DNA of 20,536 bases. It comes from a virus. This document shows positions 1 through 6,265 of the stretch, one piece after another. The stretch is taken from IMG/VR virus record IMGVR_UViG_3300032240_001861, positions 1-20,536 of that record, one strand, 5' to 3'. Positions within the stretch are counted from its first letter, which is position 1. The number at the start of each line of letters is the position of its first letter. Under the pieces are notes generated by a model. It was not told the DNA's origin. It was given only the letters and a program-made list of their open reading frames with translations, and ran no database searches. The position numbers and the translations under genes are program-made.

Positions 1-324
1 ATTGGCGCTGGTGGTGGCGCTCTGCTGTCTTATGACTTCAGCCTCGCTCGTAAAGCTGGCGTTTCCACGACTAACCTGTATCTGGGTGCTGGATATCAAG
101 TGCCGTTCGTTAACAATACCGAAGCTAACTTCCAGTCGGCTGTGGGTGAGAAAGGACAAGTTGTGCTGGCCGTTGGCCTTGAGCGCCGGATTACTAACTC
201 GCTGACTGCGTTCGCTGACCTCAAGTTCCCGACTACCAACGCCTCCTACACGGACGAAACTTCCGGTGACAACAACAAGGGTTACTCCCCTGTTCTGACG
301 GTTGGAGCTGGTTTCAAGTTCTGA
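1..324 (+). CDS. Outer-membrane beta-barrel (porin-like) protein, C-terminal part
   Basis: The reading frame is open from base 1 to the stop at 322-324 (107 residues); the start lies outside the window. The sequence alternates polar and hydrophobic residues in strand-like stretches (LYLGAGYQVPF, VVLAVGLERRI, LTAFADLKF) with Gly-, Asn- and Thr-rich turns. It ends VLTVGAGFKF, a final beta strand with the C-terminal aromatic residue typical of proteins inserted by the BAM/Omp85 machinery. I infer an outer-membrane barrel whose pore or receptor role cannot be judged from this fragment. A gram-negative host is implied. A phage copy could alter the host surface, for example in superinfection exclusion, but that is speculation. 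Confidence 0.6.
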   Translation: MGAGGGALLSYDFSLARKAGVSTTNLYLGAGYQVPFVNNTEANFQSAVGEKGQVVLAVGLERRITNSLTAFADLKFPTTNASYTDETSGDNNKGYSPVLTVGAGFKF

Positions 325-436
325 GCTAGTCGCCAAGGGTGCAGCTAGGTTAACTGCATTAAACGTTCCCGCCCGAAAGTTTGGGGTCGCCCTGGCAAAA
401 TCCCCTTCCGTGTGAACGACTAGCCCCCGTAAGGGG
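325..436 (+). ncRNA. Candidate structured RNA of unknown class
   Basis: This non-coding stretch between the barrel gene and the first tRNA is full of complementary segments. A perfect 8-bp inverted repeat closes it (GCTAGTCG at 325-332 with CGACTAGC at 417-424). Inside are GCCA-GGG (332-339, one bulge) with CCCTGGC (390-396), a TGCAG/CTGCA hairpin (340-358) and an AAAC-TTC/GAA-GTTT hairpin (361-382). A GTAA-loop CCCC/GGGG hairpin (425-436) follows. GGGG at 383-386 can also pair with CCCC at 402-405, crossing the 332/396 helix as a pseudoknot. I do not recognise an Rfam family. It could be a small RNA, a riboswitch-like element or a 3' processing/termination structure. Confidence 0.5.
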
Positions 437-442
437 CCACAT

Positions 443-512
443 CCGCCGTTAGTCCATTGGTAAAGACAACCTGACAAGGGTTAGAAACAGGGTTCGATTC
501 CCTGCCGGCGGG
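443..512 (+). tRNA. Irregular tRNA, possibly tRNA-Val(GAC)
   Basis: A cloverleaf can be drawn. The acceptor is CCGCCGT (443-449) with CCGGCGG (505-511), one mismatch at the inner pair. The D arm spans 452-467, and the T arm is CAGGG-TTCGATT-CCCTG (488-504). The anticodon arm is abnormal: AACC/GGTT (468-471, 479-482) leaves the loop TGACAAG, in which U is not in position 33. If U472 acts as U33 the anticodon would be GAC (Val), but the loop is then a base short. No CCA is encoded. It may be a degenerate or specially structured phage tRNA; identity is uncertain. Confidence 0.55.
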
Positions 513-530
513 CCTAACTTAAACAACACC

Positions 531-602
531 CTTATAGCTCAGTGGTAGAGCGCCCTCCTTACAAGTGGGATGTCGTCAGTTCAAATCTGGCTGGGGGTAT
601 AT
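531..602 (+). tRNA. tRNA-Val(UAC)
   Basis: A near-complete cloverleaf is visible. The acceptor is ACCCTTA with TGGGGGT (seven pairs including two G-U). The D arm is GCTC-AGTGGTA-GAGC. The anticodon arm is CCCTC-CTTACAA-GTGGG with one T-T mismatch, giving anticodon TAC. The T arm is GTCAG-TTCAAAT-CTGGC and the discriminator is A. CCA is not encoded, so the 3' end must be added by the CCA enzyme. It lies 18 bases after the irregular tRNA, probably on the same transcript. Confidence 0.85.
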
Positions 603-634
603 TCCGGGTAAAACTTTATAAATGCTCTTCGCAA

Positions 635-1465
635 ATGTGCGTTATCGCCGCAAAATGGTTTCCAGAAGTAGGCTGGGTAGGTATAAAACAGCGGGATCGT
701 AACTACACGCCGAAACTCAGCTCTGAGAGTATTCCCACCGAAAATAACGGTGATATGACGTTATATGTAGACGAAATGACGGGGTACCGAGAGGGGCTAA
801 ATAGTAGCAGTGTTGGTATCTTGTCCGCAAGCCTCAAGGTAGCAGACGACGAAAAGGAAATCGAGAAAAGCTCCGATAAACACAGTGGTGACGGTGATCG
901 TATCGAAAAGGCGTTAGCTCAGGGGGATTTGAAAAAAGCGATAAAAACATGCCTAAAGGAAAAACTGACAGGAAACACCATCATCTTTGATAAAGATCGA
1001 CTCTTCCTACTTGAGGCTTGCACCAAACCTTGCAAAGAGGGGGAGTCAGAGGAAGGGGAATACGAGTTCAGATTGAAAGAGATTCCGAGGACAGAAACAG
1101 TTGCCAGAACAAATCACGGAGTTGATCTTGCATGGGCTGGTTATCAGAAAACGGGGGATATCGGTGAAAAAATGTCTCGAAAAAGCAGTGAGTCCCGCCT
1201 GAAAATTGCTCGAGCAATCGTTAAGAAAGCGAAAACTCCCAAAGAAATGTTAGACCTTCTTTGTGTGAAATACTCAGAAGACCCGCAGATGAACACATTG
1301 CGAAAGGTGTCGGGGGACAAGAAGATGCGAACAACCGCTCAGATCGCCATTGTTCCGTCCGAGTCAACAATGTATATTCGCCCGATTGACACTAAAATTG
1401 ACCCTGAAATAGAGATCCAAGAAAAACCTTTTCTTCGTGTTTTAAACAATAAAGAAGTGAGATGA
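635..1465 (+). CDS. Ntn-hydrolase-like protein (TANGO2/NRDE- or C45-like)
   Basis: This encodes 276 aa beginning MCVIAAK. The frame is open upstream through the tRNA, but ATG at 635 is the natural start because it puts Cys directly after Met. N-terminal nucleophile hydrolases (TANGO2/NRDE, peptidase C45, choloylglycine hydrolase) expose such a Cys after Met removal. A KQRDRNY segment at residues 18-24 resembles the NRDE/NRD motif that follows in these families. The middle (about 85-105) is Lys/Glu/Asp-rich and probably a loop; the C-terminal half is mixed alpha/beta. Substrate is unknown. Codon use is visibly richer in A (many AAA, GAA, ATA) than in neighbouring genes, and there is no cassette promoter upstream, which suggests later acquisition. 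Confidence 0.5.
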   Translation: MCVIAAKWFPEVGWVGIKQRDRNYTPKLSSESIPTENNGDMTLYVDEMTGYREGLNSSSVGILSASLKVADDEKEIEKSSDKHSGDGDRIEKALAQGDLKKAIKTCLKEKLTGNTIIFDKDRLFLLEACTKPCKEGESEEGEYEFRLKEIPRTETVARTNHGVDLAWAGYQKTGDIGEKMSRKSSESRLKIARAIVKKAKTPKEMLDLLCVKYSEDPQMNTLRKVSGDKKMRTTAQIAIVPSESTMYIRPIDTKIDPEIEIQEKPFLRVLNNKEVR

Positions 1466-1466
1466 G

Positions 1467-1537
1467 GACGGTTTCCCGTACCTCGCTGGGCGGTTTACCC
1501 CCTTTCCTCGAAGCATAAAATGAGCTATGCTTAAGGC
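1467..1537 (+). promoter_or_regulatory. Terminator-promoter cassette 1 (TATGCT class)
   Basis: Hairpin CCGTACC (1476-1482), loop TCGCT, GGGCGG (1488-1493). The -35 TTTCCT is at 1503-1508, then 17 nt, then the -10 TATGCT at 1526-1531. The ATG of the RNA ligase gene starts 6 nt later at 1538, so the transcript should be leaderless. The element separates the Ntn-hydrolase-like gene from the RNA ligase gene. Confidence 0.8.
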
Positions 1538-2635
1538 ATGGAAATGAACTTACGACACTACCTGATCGATTGGCTGAATACGTACGGGCTTAGGACTCTT
1601 GACGCCTACGACATTCGTATCTCCACCGACGACCGGTTCCCGAACCTCTTCAACCTGAAGTACGGTGTTATCTCGGCAGATAAATTTGATCCGATTGTTT
1701 GCGCTTGCCGTGGTGCTGTCGTAGAACGTGTAGATAATGACGGGGATCATTCACCTTATTTCCGCCTGGTTGCTTACGCGTTTGACCGGTTCTTTAACCT
1801 GGGTGAACCTGGCGCGGCTGAGATCGACTGGTCTTCCGCCAAGGTGCACGAGAAGTATGATGGCTCGCTGATTAAGCTGTTTTGGGGTGGCTCGCAGTGG
1901 ATTGTTTCCACCTCCGGCTCTGTCGGTGGTGCAGGAAGCGTTGGTGAGTCGGACAAATCGTTTGAGGAGCTGTTCTGGGATACCTTCCGGTATATGCGGT
2001 ACAACATTAACGATCTGAATACGGACTACTGTTATGTGTTTGAGCTTTGCTCGCCTGATAACCGTATCGTAGTGAAATACGACGAGCCGACGTTGCGTTT
2101 GCTGGCCGTTCGTGATCGCTCGGACGACTTCAACGAACTGGACCTCAAGTGGTTCAACCGCCACTGGAGTGTTGCGGAAGGTTTCCTTCTGACTGATCCG
2201 GATGCGGTTTTCGCAGCGGCTAACGCTCGCGGCGCTGACCATGAAGGTTTCATCGTGTCGGATGCAAACGGCAACCGTATCAAGGTGAAATCTGACGTTT
2301 ATGTTCAACTGCATCGCGTTCGCGGTAACGGGGAGCCGGATTTCTCCGAGTTGTACCTCAATGGCGACTTGGAAGAGTTTCTTCTGCACTTCCCTGACTT
2401 CCGTGCGAAGTTCCAACCGTTGATGGATCGCCTAGAAGAACTCAACTTCTGGGTGAACGGGTTTGTTGGCCTTTACCGTGAGTACACTCGGAAGGAGTTC
2501 GCTGGTATCGTGCTTGCGAACCACCAGAAAGTTTCCGGTGCCATGTTTGCTATCCGGTCGGGCAAGTGCCGTGACTTCATTCATTACGTTTCGGAATTGT
2601 CCCCGAAGAAATTGGACGAGTTGCTCGGGCTGTGA
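1538..2635 (+). CDS. T4 Rnl1-family RNA ligase
   Basis: ATP-dependent RNA ligase of 365 aa (T4 RnlA is 374) that joins 3'-OH and 5'-phosphate RNA ends. All nucleotidyltransferase motifs are visible: motif I EKYDGS with the adenylated lysine at K106, motif Ia VSTSGSV near residue 130, motif III around YVFELCSPDNRIVV, motif IV DHEGFIV and motif V IKVKSDVY. The C-terminal region after about residue 260 is helical, as in Rnl1, where it binds tRNA. In T4 this enzyme repairs tRNAs cut by the PrrC anticodon nuclease together with Pnkp; the matching kinase and phosphatase genes are at 11105 and 15825. The start is set by cassette 1. It is a single-gene operon, since another cassette follows directly. 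Confidence 0.93.
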   Translation: MEMNLRHYLIDWLNTYGLRTLDAYDIRISTDDRFPNLFNLKYGVISADKFDPIVCACRGAVVERVDNDGDHSPYFRLVAYAFDRFFNLGEPGAAEIDWSSAKVHEKYDGSLIKLFWGGSQWIVSTSGSVGGAGSVGESDKSFEELFWDTFRYMRYNINDLNTDYCYVFELCSPDNRIVVKYDEPTLRLLAVRDRSDDFNELDLKWFNRHWSVAEGFLLTDPDAVFAAANARGADHEGFIVSDANGNRIKVKSDVYVQLHRVRGNGEPDFSELYLNGDLEEFLLHFPDFRAKFQPLMDRLEELNFWVNGFVGLYREYTRKEFAGIVLANHQKVSGAMFAIRSGKCRDFIHYVSELSPKKLDELLGL

Positions 2636-2637
2636 CT

Positions 2638-2710
2638 GGGGCGGTTAACCGTACCTAATAGGGCGGTCTGCCCCCTTTCGAAAACTGCCAAAACGCGCTA
2701 TAGTAATTAC
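2638..2710 (+). promoter_or_regulatory. Terminator-promoter cassette 2 (TATAGT class)
   Basis: A CGGTTAACCG palindrome leads into hairpin CCGTACC-TAATA-GGGCGG (2649-2666). The -35 TTTCGA is at 2676-2681, with a 17-nt spacer and -10 TATAGT at 2699-2704. ATG follows 6 nt later at 2711. Confidence 0.8.
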
Positions 2711-2971
2711 ATGATGAATCTCTCACCCGAAGCCGTCGCCCTGACCGCTGCTTGCCAACTCCACGCTGAACTTCTTTCCGACGATTGTTTCGCCGGTTAC
2801 GATGGAACCAAAGAGCAATTTGACGAACTGTTCGCCGAACTGTTTATTATCGCTCGCGATGAAGTCAGCCTGGAAGTAGAACCTGTTGAGCAGGTTGTAG
2901 ACACCTTCTACGAGTACCAACTGGAAATTTCCTCCGGCGATCGCCCGTTCGACTGGTTCCAGTTTCACTGA
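2711..2971 (+). CDS. Small acidic protein, paralogue of the gene at 13223
   Basis: An 86-aa acidic, helical protein of unknown function. ATG at 2711 is in the cassette position, and a second ATG follows directly (MMNL). Its C-terminal two-thirds resembles the C-terminal part of the 124-aa product at 13223: both show AGYD-T-F-L-E, then VV-T, Q-I-G-P, and DWF near the end. Both are first genes behind a cassette, so gene and promoter may have duplicated together. It lies 8 nt upstream of the phosphoesterase gene and is probably co-transcribed with it. Confidence 0.75.
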   Translation: MMNLSPEAVALTAACQLHAELLSDDCFAGYDGTKEQFDELFAELFIIARDEVSLEVEPVEQVVDTFYEYQLEISSGDRPFDWFQFH

Positions 2972-2979
2972 GTAAAGTA

Positions 2980-3687
2980 ATGTCTTACGCACTAATTGGG
3001 GATCTGCACTCGCAGATTGCGCCTCTGAATCAAGCTCTTGACTACTGTGTTGCGAATAACCTTCGCCCCGTCTTTCTGGGCGACGTGTTTGACTCTCGTT
3101 GCGAACTGAGCAACTCGGTTGAAGTCTACAACACCCTGCGTGAAGCGCAACGTAGCCTGAACGCAGTCATTCTGCGGAGTAATCACCAAGATAAACTTGA
3201 ACGGCTGATTCGTGGCAATAATGTCTTTCGTTCGCCGGAATTGCTCCGCACGATTGAAGATTTTGAAAAATCCAACACGGACCTGTCAGAGGTAGGCGGT
3301 TGGTTAGAGACGCTGCCCTACGGATACTGTTTTCGTGATAGTTCAGACCAGGAGTTCAGATGCGCCCATGCGTACTTTCCCTCTTGGCAAGAAGTTCCGC
3401 AGTATTTCGAAAATCTGTCGATCTTTGACGTGACTCGCAAAGCGAAACAGCTGATGATGTACGGACCGAGTCATAAAGATGGCAACGGTCGCGTATTCTG
3501 GTGGGAGCGACCGACCGAAAGGTCGTGGACCCGCGTGGCCGGACACTATCACGTTGTTCATTACAGCGAGAATAATCTGGTCCTGGACGCCGGTTGCGGT
3601 GGTACCAACCGCTCCTGGTTCTGCGACAAAGACGCCGCTCTGGTGCTCTACGACGTGAGCCGCAAACAGGGAGTGGAATTCTTGTGA
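2980..3687 (+). CDS. Calcineurin-like metallophosphoesterase
   Basis: A 235-aa protein with the metallophosphoesterase signature. GDLHS (residues 7-11) provides the first metal ligands, GDVFDS (34-39) the bridging Asp, RSNHQ (66-70) stands where GNHE/D is usual, and GHYH lies near residue 189. The SNH variant of the GNH motif is unusual, but the Asn and His are kept, so activity is plausible. The substrate could be phosphoprotein, a cyclic nucleotide or a nucleic-acid end; the family does not decide this. It is the second gene of its operon and is followed immediately by cassette 3. Confidence 0.85.
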   Translation: MSYALIGDLHSQIAPLNQALDYCVANNLRPVFLGDVFDSRCELSNSVEVYNTLREAQRSLNAVILRSNHQDKLERLIRGNNVFRSPELLRTIEDFEKSNTDLSEVGGWLETLPYGYCFRDSSDQEFRCAHAYFPSWQEVPQYFENLSIFDVTRKAKQLMMYGPSHKDGNGRVFWWERPTERSWTRVAGHYHVVHYSENNLVLDAGCGGTNRSWFCDKDAALVLYDVSRKQGVEFL

Positions 3688-3758
3688 GGGCGGTTTCCCG
3701 CCCTTTTTGGGCGGTTTGCCCCCTTTCGAAAACCCGGAAAATGAGTTATGCTTATAGC
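3688..3758 (+). promoter_or_regulatory. Terminator-promoter cassette 3 (TATGCT class, perfect stem)
   Basis: The hairpin is a perfect CCGCCC-TTTTT-GGGCGG (3698-3714). The usual TACC/GG irregular stem is replaced by fully paired bases on the 5' side only, which supports a real RNA stem. The -35 TTTCGA is at 3724-3729, then 17 nt, -10 TATGCT at 3747-3752, and ATG at 3759. GTTATGCTTATAGC is close to an inverted repeat around the -10. Confidence 0.8.
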
Positions 3759-3956
3759 ATGGAAATGAAAAGAGTCAACCTTGAGCTGATCGTTGCCTGC
3801 CGACTTGAGGATATGGCCGACCGAATGGAGTTCCACCTACTCAGGGGGAATCACGTTGAAGCGAACCTCCTTCAGAAGGAAGGGTTAGAACTTGCCCGAG
3901 CTTACGACGACGATCAATCTTTTCTTTTTATCAACGACTTGAAAACATCTCGATGA
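3759..3956 (+). CDS. Small hypothetical protein
   Basis: A 65-aa, mostly helical, charged protein beginning MEMKRVN. The start is fixed by cassette 3; genes 1538 and 13223 also begin MEM after a TATGCT cassette. No family is recognised. Its stop overlaps the start of the secreted-peptide gene (ATGA at 3953-3956), suggesting translational coupling. Confidence 0.65.
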   Translation: MEMKRVNLELIVACRLEDMADRMEFHLLRGNHVEANLLQKEGLELARAYDDDQSFLFINDLKTSR

Positions 3957-4165
3957 AATCCACTCTTTTCTGTTTGTTCTCGCTGGCCCTGGCTCAAGTG
4001 GCCCTGGCTCAAAACGTTCCTGTTCTGAAGTACGGCCAGTGTCCGGTCAGAACGGTAGCCTCCGGGAATGCCTGCGTCCCTGTTCAAGGAACGCAAGTGT
4101 TCTGGAACGGCGGAGCCACCTGTCCGGTGGGCTGGACCCGCTCCGGCCAGTACTGCGAGCGGTAG
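3953..4165 (+). CDS. Small secreted cysteine-containing protein
   Basis: A 70-aa protein with a clear Sec signal peptide: MKSTLF, a hydrophobic core, then an ALAQ-type signal peptidase I site near residue 19-20. The mature part of about 50 residues has four Cys (CPV, ACVP, TCPVGW, QYCE), enough for two disulfides, and many Gly/Pro/Val, suggesting a compact periplasmic or secreted domain. The signal peptide holds a 15-nt-period direct duplication encoding LALAQ-VALAQ (3985-3997 and 4000-4012). Function is unknown; an envelope-acting phage factor is possible. Confidence 0.7.
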   Translation: MKSTLFCLFSLALAQVALAQNVPVLKYGQCPVRTVASGNACVPVQGTQVFWNGGATCPVGWTRSGQYCER

Positions 4166-4233
4166 GGTTTCCCGTACCTGGCAGGGCGGTTTACCCGCTT
4201 TACTTCCTCGCCAAAATCCGCTATAATAGTTAC
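4164..4233 (+). promoter_or_regulatory. Terminator-promoter cassette 4 (consensus TATAAT, leadered)
   Basis: Hairpin CCGTACC-TGGCA-GGGCGG, -35 TTTACT at 4199-4204, 17-nt spacer, and perfect -10 TATAAT at 4222-4227. The predicted start point, at the same spacing as the other copies, falls at about 4234. There is no ATG there: the DUF932 start is 34 nt further on. This is the only copy that makes an untranslated leader, and it has the best -10. Confidence 0.8.
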
Positions 4234-4267
4234 AGTTAAAAAACTTTCACCAAACCAACCAAGAAAA

Positions 4268-5101
4268 ATGCCTGCTTTCGCTGTTACCAACAATCTCGAC
4301 TGGACCGTTTCTCATCGTCCTCTCTTCTTCGTGGGCGACCAAGGTCAGCCCGTCAAGTGGGACGAGCGAGTTGCCGTTGTCCGCGATGATAACGGTGCCT
4401 GCCTCGGTTCTGTCAGCCCGAATTACGAGACTGTTCAGAACTCCGACCTGCTGAAACTCATCACCCCGATGGTTGACGAGGGCCTGCTCACGATCGAAAA
4501 CATGGGATACCTGAACAACGGTGCCCGTGTGTTCGCCCAAGCCAAAGTGAACCAAGAGTTCAATGTGATTGGCGAGAACTACAGCTCCTATATCACTCTG
4601 CTCAACGGCCACGTCGGCAACGCTTCCGTCGCGATTGGCCCTTCGGCGACCCGTGTCATCTGCGGAAATACGTTCGCAATGGCTTACGCTGACCTGAGTG
4701 AGAAGTACCGTCACCAAGTCGGTGTGAACGAGCGAGTTCTTTCCTCGACGGCTGTCCTTGACTACGTCAACGGTGCCATGCAGAAATACTCTCAATACGT
4801 TGACAAGCTGGCTACCACTCCTTGCAACTCGGTGCAGTTTCGCAACGCTCTGGAGGAAATCTATCAGAAAGGTGTCGGGACGATGCGTGACTCCTTCGTA
4901 AGCCAGCTTAACCAACTGTTTTACAGCGGCAAGGGTAACGAAGGTCGTACCTACTACGATGCCTTCAACGCTGTGACCGAATACGCCTCCAACTACTCTC
5001 GCAAGACTGTGGCTGGGCGGTTCAACTACGCTCAGTTTGGCCAGGGCGCCCGCATCAACCAACGTGCGATGCGCGTCCTGACCGAACTGGCTGCGGTCTG
5101 A
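4268..5101 (+). CDS. DUF932 family protein
   Basis: A 277-aa protein of the DUF932 (phage/plasmid-like, TIGR03299) type. Recognisable stretches are the N-terminal WTVSHRPLFF, YETVQNSDLL, and the conserved core RVICGNTFAMA followed by a helical C-terminal half. The family is common in phages and plasmids; its biochemical role is not settled, so I give none. The start is ATG at 4268, preceded by an A-rich leader with only a weak AAG-type Shine-Dalgarno match. It is driven by the strongest-looking promoter in the window and is followed by a hairpin, so high expression is likely. Confidence 0.82.
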   Translation: MPAFAVTNNLDWTVSHRPLFFVGDQGQPVKWDERVAVVRDDNGACLGSVSPNYETVQNSDLLKLITPMVDEGLLTIENMGYLNNGARVFAQAKVNQEFNVIGENYSSYITLLNGHVGNASVAIGPSATRVICGNTFAMAYADLSEKYRHQVGVNERVLSSTAVLDYVNGAMQKYSQYVDKLATTPCNSVQFRNALEEIYQKGVGTMRDSFVSQLNQLFYSGKGNEGRTYYDAFNAVTEYASNYSRKTVAGRFNYAQFGQGARINQRAMRVLTELAAV

Positions 5102-5127
5102 CCCTTCGGGGTCCAGCCCCGTTTCTC
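5101..5127 (+). terminator. Hairpin after the DUF932 gene
   Basis: Two overlapping hairpins directly follow the stop: ACCC-TTCG-GGGT (a UUCG tetraloop, 5101-5112) and CGGGG-TCCAG-CCCCG (5107-5121) followed by TTTCTC. They are mutually exclusive. The second with its T-rich tail could be a weak terminator that reduces expression of the gene at 5145. Confidence 0.5.
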
Positions 5128-5144
5128 TACTCACCTTGAAAACT

Positions 5145-5552
5145 ATGAAACAACAAAACGGATTCATCGACCCCGTCATTTCCCTTTCTGTAATCGGCTT
5201 GATTACAGTTGCCGGCCTCTTCTTTATTGGCGGTCCACAATACAATGTGTGGCAACAATCTCTAGCCGGTAAAGCAGAACTTCAGAAGGCGGAGTATACT
5301 CGTCAAGTGGCTGTGTTAGAAGCACAGGCAAAGAAAGATTCGGCACAGCAACTCGCTGATGCTGAAATCATTCGTTCCTCTGGCGTTGCCAAAGCCAACC
5401 AAATCATTGGCGACAGCCTGAAGGATAACCGAGAGTATCTTCAGTACCTGTATATCACTGGTATCGAAGATGGCGCTAAGAATGGCAACGTGACGATCTA
5501 CGTCCCCACCGAAGGTGGAATGCCCGTTCCTACCCTGCAGATGAATAAATGA
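5145..5552 (+). CDS. Membrane-anchored prohibitin/SPFH-tail-like protein
   Basis: A 135-aa protein. I take ATG at 5145 rather than an in-frame TTG at 5136. Residues about 10-31 form one transmembrane segment (PVISLSVIGLITVAGLFFIG). After it runs a long Ala/Gln/Lys/Glu-rich coiled coil (about 45-95), then a short globular tail with LQYLYITGIEDGA and VTIYVPTEGG. This tail strongly resembles the C-terminal part of SPFH/prohibitin proteins (helix, then I-Y-P-TEGG), but the SPFH domain itself is absent. I infer an oligomeric inner-membrane protein of unknown role. Confidence 0.65.
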   Translation: MKQQNGFIDPVISLSVIGLITVAGLFFIGGPQYNVWQQSLAGKAELQKAEYTRQVAVLEAQAKKDSAQQLADAEIIRSSGVAKANQIIGDSLKDNREYLQYLYITGIEDGAKNGNVTIYVPTEGGMPVPTLQMNK

Positions 5553-5585
5553 GGGAAGGGTTTCGGCTCTCTCCCCTTTTTCTTT
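5553..5585 (+). terminator. Possible terminator
   Basis: A G-rich segment (GAGGGAAGGG) and a pyrimidine segment (CTCTCCCC) can pair imperfectly, and a run of five T follows. It lies directly after the stop of the membrane-protein gene. The stem is irregular, so the call is tentative. Confidence 0.4.
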
Positions 5586-5625
5586 CCCTACCCATGTCAA
5601 ACGTTCGCCCTTGGAAGTTTAAGAA

Positions 5626-6093
5626 ATGTCCATCGCAATCACCTCCCTCCGGGCGGACTACCGTGTTACCTCTGCGGGGAACATGCGAGACGAAGACGTC
5701 CCCTACACAATCATCAATGTCACCTTCAGAATTGAGGGCGACCCTCACTACAAGGAATCAACGAAGAGCGAAGCGGAAGATTTTTGCAAATCACTTACGA
5801 TCGATGATCCGGAGCGTTACGAGAATTTTCTTCTGAACTGGGATTTTAACTTTAACAAGAGTTATGATGGCTACGGTCGTGCGTGGGTTCTTCAAGATCC
5901 GCTCTGGCAGTACATCGAAAAGTTCGATACTTTCTGGTTTCGAGAGTGGATTGCTGACAGCCCCGTCACACGTGCCATCATCTCCGAGTTAGAGTATTTT
6001 GCTCAGCACAACAAACTTAAGTCGGTTTACCGTCACGCTGACGAGTGTATAATACTGTCACACCTTCGGACCCTAAGTCGTTACTGGGATTGA
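5626..6093 (+). CDS. Hypothetical protein, 155 aa
   Basis: An acidic protein rich in aromatic residues (many Trp, Tyr and Phe between about 65 and 110) with no family I recognise. ATG at 5626 follows GGAAG 9 nt upstream, a modest Shine-Dalgarno match. The C-terminal HADECIILSHLRTLSRYWD looks helical. It starts a run of four small genes leading into the tRNA cluster. Confidence 0.65.
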   Translation: MSIAITSLRADYRVTSAGNMRDEDVPYTIINVTFRIEGDPHYKESTKSEAEDFCKSLTIDDPERYENFLLNWDFNFNKSYDGYGRAWVLQDPLWQYIEKFDTFWFREWIADSPVTRAIISELEYFAQHNKLKSVYRHADECIILSHLRTLSRYWD

Positions 6094-6094
6094 G

Positions 6095-6265
6095 ATGACG
6101 ATTGATCTTTATCGGGTAAGAATGAAGGATGGGACCGAATACGAAGGTCTTGACGATGAGGCTGTTCTCCCCTTGATTTCCGGAGACAGCTGGGTCTTCG
6201 TTCAACCAATGTCTCTGAAAGAAGTTGTAACCGAGTCGACCGATGACCAATCCGGATTCTCCTGA
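6095..6265 (+). CDS. Small hypothetical protein, 56 aa
   Basis: It begins MTIDLYRVRMKDG one base after the stop of the preceding gene and overlaps the start of the zinc-ribbon gene by 23 nt. Beta-rich N-terminus, acidic C-terminus; no family recognised. The tight packing with neighbours is the main support. Confidence 0.55.
   Translation: MTIDLYRVRMKDGTEYEGLDDEAVLPLISGDSWVFVQPMSLKEVVTESTDDQSGFS

Noticed and set aside
325-424. glnA-type or other known riboswitch
   Set aside because: The conserved sequence blocks of the glutamine motifs are not present; only the overall stem-rich nature is similar.
542-634. N-terminal extension of the Ntn-hydrolase-like gene into tRNA-Val
   Set aside because: The open frame reads through a tRNA; ATG 635 gives the Met-Cys start expected of the family.
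1751-2416. 221-codon minus-strand frame
   Set aside because: Fully antisense to the RNA ligase gene, whose catalytic motifs are intact.
4247-5245. 332-codon open frame on the minus strand
   Set aside because: It is antisense to the DUF932 gene, has no promoter or start context and low-complexity composition typical of a shadow frame.
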